Below, one piece after another: positions 28,850 to 32,500 of a stretch of 32,500 nt of DNA. The position numbers and the translations under genes are program-made. The first letter of the stretch is position 1. The number at the start of each line of letters is the position of its first letter. The stretch is taken from positions 1,740,001 to 1,772,500 of the forward strand of contig JACVTC010000007.1 in NCBI GenBank assembly GCA_016946835.1, given 5' to 3'. Source of the DNA: Neocallimastix lanati (nom. inval.) (lineage: Eukaryota; Neocallimastigomycota; Neocallimastigomycetes; Neocallimastigales; Neocallimastigaceae). The notes beneath the pieces were generated by a model, which was not told the origin of the DNA, did not search any database, and saw only the letters and a program-made list of their open reading frames with translations.

Positions 28850-29135
28850 AAAAAAAAATAAATATATAATAAAACATATCAAAAACACAGTATTATAATA
28901 CAAAAATGATTAATTAATTATAAGCAAATAATAAATATTGAATACTAATAAAATAATAATTAATAGTAAAATAATAAAATAATTAAAAAATAGAATATGT
29001 AAAAAAATTAAAATATAGAATTATAATTAATAATAATGAATAAATAATAAACAATAATGCAAAATTAATAGAATTATTATATATAAAAAATAAATAAATA
29101 ATATTAATAAATAGTACTAATAATTCAATTATTTA
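28850..29135 (-). repeat. Inverted-repeat arm A' (partner 27,895-28,165)
   Basis: This is the reverse-complement copy of arm A. It lies inside the spacer between arms B and B', so the two inverted repeats are interdigitated (A, B, A', B') rather than nested. Confidence 0.7.
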
Positions 29136-29161
29136 CTGAATAATAAATAATAAATTAATAT

Positions 29162-29422
29162 GATAAATATAGTAATAAGATAAATAGATCGGTCCTTTGT
29201 ATAAGTCTTTCAATTTCAACAGATGATATAACTTATATATGTTAACGATTCTTTTGACTTATAGTTTTTTTTCTAAATAGTTGGCTTCTGATGCACCTTC
29301 TTTGCATCCTTATTATGATAATGGAATTGGAATTTATGTTTATTCTTTACAGGCGTACCTTATAAATATTATTTTTATATAAAATTCATTTATGCTTTTG
29401 TTATATATATTTTATTTATTAG
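29162..29422 (-). repeat. Inverted-repeat arm B' (partner 28,442-28,706)
   Basis: Reverse-complement copy of arm B. On the plus strand this copy keeps a short protein-like reading (about 29,283-29,378, including APSLHPYYDNGIGIYVYSL) between a TAG and low-complexity sequence. The corresponding stretch of arm B is broken by stops. Confidence 0.85.
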
Positions 29423-31489
29423 TACATAATTATTTATTAATTAAATTATAAAATATAAATAATACAATTTAAATAATATATTATTTATTTATTTTTTATT
29501 ATTTATTAATCTATTTTAAATAAATTATATTAAATATTATATTTATTTATTTATTTATTTATTATTTATTATTTATTATTTATTATTTATTATTTATTAT
29601 TTATTATTTAATATTTAATATTTAATATTTATTATTTATTATTTTTTATTTATTATTTATTATTTATTATATACATATTCATTATTTATAATTATAATTA
29701 GTTATAATAAATATTAATTATTTATTCATTCTATAAACTATAATTCCTATAATTTTTTATTATTAAAAATTCATTTACATATTTTATTGTATTTTGTTAT
29801 TTATTAAATGTCAATGTATTGAAAGTACAACATTAATATTCTTCATATGAATAAATTTTAATATATATTAATAGAAATTATTAATATTAATATTTCATTT
29901 TTTTTAACTTTTATATTTTATTTTTTCAGTTATTTAAATTTATAAATTTTTATAAATTTTTAAAAGATGGATGAAACATACAATAAAGAAAAAATAATTT
30001 AAAGTTTTGATTTCTTTAAATATTAATTTTTATAAAAATATTTTTCAAATAAAAAAAAAATCAAACTAGGATTTTTGATTTTTCATGAATTTAAATATAT
30101 ATGTATAAATTTATTAAATATGAATTATAATTTTTATTGTTAATAACAATATTAATTACTTTTTAATGAAATTTATTATCTAACAAATTTTGAATAAATT
30201 AGAACCTTTAATTATGAAGAGATAGTATGAATTTAATAGTATTTTCATAATTTTAATTACAAATGAATAATAATAATTTAATTATTATTATTACTATATC
30301 AAAATTTTAAAAAAATTTTTTTTAATTTTATATTTATATTTAATTTCATATATAAAAAAATATTTAATATCAAAAATTTTAATTTTGAATAATCATAAAT
30401 TTTAATTTTGAATAATACTTTAAAACATTATATAATTTTTTTTTATTTTATTTTTATATATTAATATATATAAAGTGAATAATAATAATAATAATAAAAT
30501 AAAATAAAAATAAAATAAAAAAAAAAAACATACAATTATATAATTAAAGGTAAGTAAAAAAATTATAATATTATACTTCCCATTAAAATTAAAATAATTT
30601 TAAATATATATTTAATATACAATTTATTAATATTAAATTCAAAATAAAATAGTATTATTTTATTAATATGGTATTATAATAAAAGAAAGCCTTAAATTTG
30701 AAAATTTAATTAATATTAAATTAATGCTATTTATAATTATTATAATAAATCAAACTAATATAAACATCAGAACTGATATATGTAGAAAATTGGTGTTTTC
30801 TATGATATATATATTAATTAACTTTATAATAAAGGATTTTATTTTTTATTTATTATTTAAAAATCATAATCTTTATCAATCTATAGAAATTAAAACACTA
30901 ACTTATTTTTTTTTATTCTTTTAAAATACTATATATATTGCTTTTTTTTTTTATTATTATTTTTCTTTTTATTTATTTATTTATTTATTTATTTATTCAA
31001 TGGAAGATCAATTCTTTATATGAATTTACAAGAAGGAAATTTATTATTATATTTGAATAACAACCAAAAAAGTTATTAATATATTTTTATATAATATTTT
31101 ATAATTAATATTAATATAGCAAAAAAAGTAGTTATTTTGAAGTTTAATTTAATTTTATATTATTCTTATTTCTAAATACTTTTTTTTTATACTTTATAAA
31201 AAATAGAATAACATAATTCATAAAAAATTTATCATTCATTAATAATAATTTTATAAAAATTAATTATTATATAAATCAAAAAATTACAATTTATAAATTT
31301 TATTAGTGACTATATAAAGGACTATAATTAATTTTAAATATTAATAACACAATATAATATATAAAGTAGATTCTATATATTAAATAAAGTAGTGACATTT
31401 ATTATATTCAAATATAATATTTTGATATTTAAGGAAATAAAAAATTTTAATCTACTTAATCTTTTAAATTCAAAAGTTTATAAAGTAAA
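29423..31489. other. AT-rich region upstream of FCP1
   Basis: This holds the mirrored TTATTTA array (about 29,555-29,670), a TTTA run at about 30,969-30,998 and AAT/AAAAT runs near 30,480-30,530. A 66-codon open frame at 30,724 is Ile/Asn/Phe-rich and is not called. The promoter of FCP1 should be in the last few hundred bases, but no element could be singled out. Confidence 0.6.
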
Positions 31490-31829
31490 ATGGAAACCAC
31501 AAGCTCTATTGAAATTCCAGAAAATCATTTACCAGCAAAAATTATATCGTTAAAAGTTGAAAAAGATCAACAAATAGATAAAAATAATATAATATGCTTA
31601 TATGAAATTTCTAAAGACAATCCTGAAACATTGAAATTAAATTCATTTGAAAAAAATAATATTGAAGAATTAAGAAGTAATGTATCAGGAAAAATTGAAG
31701 AAGTTAATATTAAAGTTGGTCAAGTAATCGATACTAAAAAGTAATATAAATTAAAGCAAATATAAATTATTATTTTAATTATTTTACAAAAAAATATATT
31801 TTATATTAATGTCATAAGCGTATTAAATC

Positions 31830-31876
<47 letters not shown>

Positions 31877-32500
31877 AATATAATGCTTTAGTTTTGCTGT
31901 AATAAAGGTTATAGAACCTTGTAGTCACGCGGTTCAATGGAAGGGAATGTGCAGTTTATGTGGAAAGGATTGTACAATGTATCTATCTATTATTATTTTA
32001 ACTTTAAAATGAAAATTTTACAGTATATATTATTATGTGCTTTAGATAACAAACAATACCATATATTTATATTTATTTATATATATGTATATTATTTATT
32101 AATATTTATTTTTACTTTATATTTTTTAATTGTTATTATAGTGATGATGATTATGCAGGCTCAGATACACGACGGGCGACTATTCAAATGACACATGATG
32201 CGTCAGAGTTATTTGTTAGTCAACAAGTATGTTAAAGGAATTTTATTTAAATATTTTCTTAAAAAAAACTCTAAATATTAATTATTTTATGAAAATATTT
32301 TAAAAATGATTATTATAAAATATAGGAAGCACAAAGATTAGAAAAGGAGAATGCTACAAGATTATTAAATCAGAAAAAATTATCATTAATATTAGATCTT
32401 GATCAAACTATTATTCATGCAACTATAGATCCCACTATTGGTGAATGGCAAAATGATCCAAATAATCCAAATTATGAAGCATTGAAAGTAAAAATAATAA
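31490..32500 (+). CDS. FCP1: RNA polymerase II CTD phosphatase FCP1, N-terminal part (partial, runs off the right edge)
   Basis: Four exons are visible: 31490-31740, 31892-31978, 32142-32226 and 32326 to about 32487, where a GTAAAA donor probably starts another intron. The phases are 2, 2 and 0, and all visible junctions are GT/AG. Residues 1-83 form the biotinyl/lipoyl-like N-terminal module of fungal FCP1 (LPAKIISLKVEKDQQI, SGKIEEVNIKVGQVI). Next comes a Cys-containing block (IEPCSHAVQWKGMCSLCGKD), the MTHDASELFVS segment and EAQRLEKENATRLL. The catalytic DxDxT motif follows as LDLDQTIIH, with the typical GEWQNDPNNPNYEALK after it. The enzyme removes phosphate from Ser2/Ser5 of the Pol II CTD to recycle the polymerase; a BRCT domain is expected beyond the window. 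The exon-2 acceptor at 31,890-31,891 was chosen over a nearer AG because it keeps phase and restores the conserved stretch. Confidence 0.93.
31832..31872. repeat. T41 homopolymer in FCP1 intron 1
   Basis: 41 T residues end 19 bases before the intron acceptor AG (31,890-31,891). It could act as an extreme polypyrimidine tract. Confidence 0.9.

Noticed and set aside
31727-31910. Alternative FCP1 splice: donor GTAATC at 31,724 joined to acceptor at 31,906-31,907
   Set aside because: It is also in phase, but it removes a conserved stretch between the lipoyl-like module and the Cys block; the chosen junction keeps it.

Overview
This window is nuclear DNA from a very AT-rich eukaryote. Genes are split by spliceosomal introns, all three standard stop codons are used, and the intergenic DNA is almost pure A+T with long homopolymers and microsatellites. 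The best guess is an anaerobic gut fungus (Neocallimastigomycota). Reasons: DED1- and FCP1-type proteins of fungal flavour, Asn-rich low-complexity inserts, extreme AT bias, and a CNBD2-like cyclic-nucleotide-domain protein of a kind usually kept by organisms with flagellated cells. A dictyostelid-like amoeba was considered and is less likely but not excluded. No species is claimed.

Left third (1-17,900) is gene-dense. It holds the 5' part of a RINT1/TIP20-like vesicle-tether gene (minus), a single-exon DUF676/ROG1-type lipase (minus), a seven-exon CC2D1/Lgd gene (plus, 1218 aa), a five-exon PBDC1/Ypl225w gene (minus, 146 aa, with a 23-nt micro-exon), a four-exon RNA polymerase I RPA43 gene (minus, 249 aa) and a four-exon protein with two cyclic-nucleotide-binding domains (minus, 612 aa, only 7 coding nt in exon 1). 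These exon chains were joined by hand. Every junction listed is phase-consistent and uses GT/AG.

Right part (17,900-32,500) is mostly gene desert. It holds a single-exon DED1/DDX3 helicase (22,133-24,334, minus), an uninterrupted (TTA)80 tract, two islands of clearly higher GC that look like decayed coding DNA (20.4-20.95 kb and 26.3-26.6 kb), and a 1.5-kb nest of two interdigitated inverted repeats (27.9-29.4 kb). The 5' half of the RNA polymerase II CTD phosphatase gene FCP1 (31,490 to the edge, plus) closes the window.

The genes are unrelated housekeeping functions: membrane traffic, lipid metabolism, ESCRT regulation, eEF1A biogenesis, Pol I and Pol II transcription, translation initiation and cNMP sensing. 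There is no operon or gene cluster. I found no new multi-gene system. The most useful leads are the two GC-shifted relic islands, the interdigitated inverted repeats, the duplicated splice-junction motif in CC2D1, and the simple repeats inside introns.
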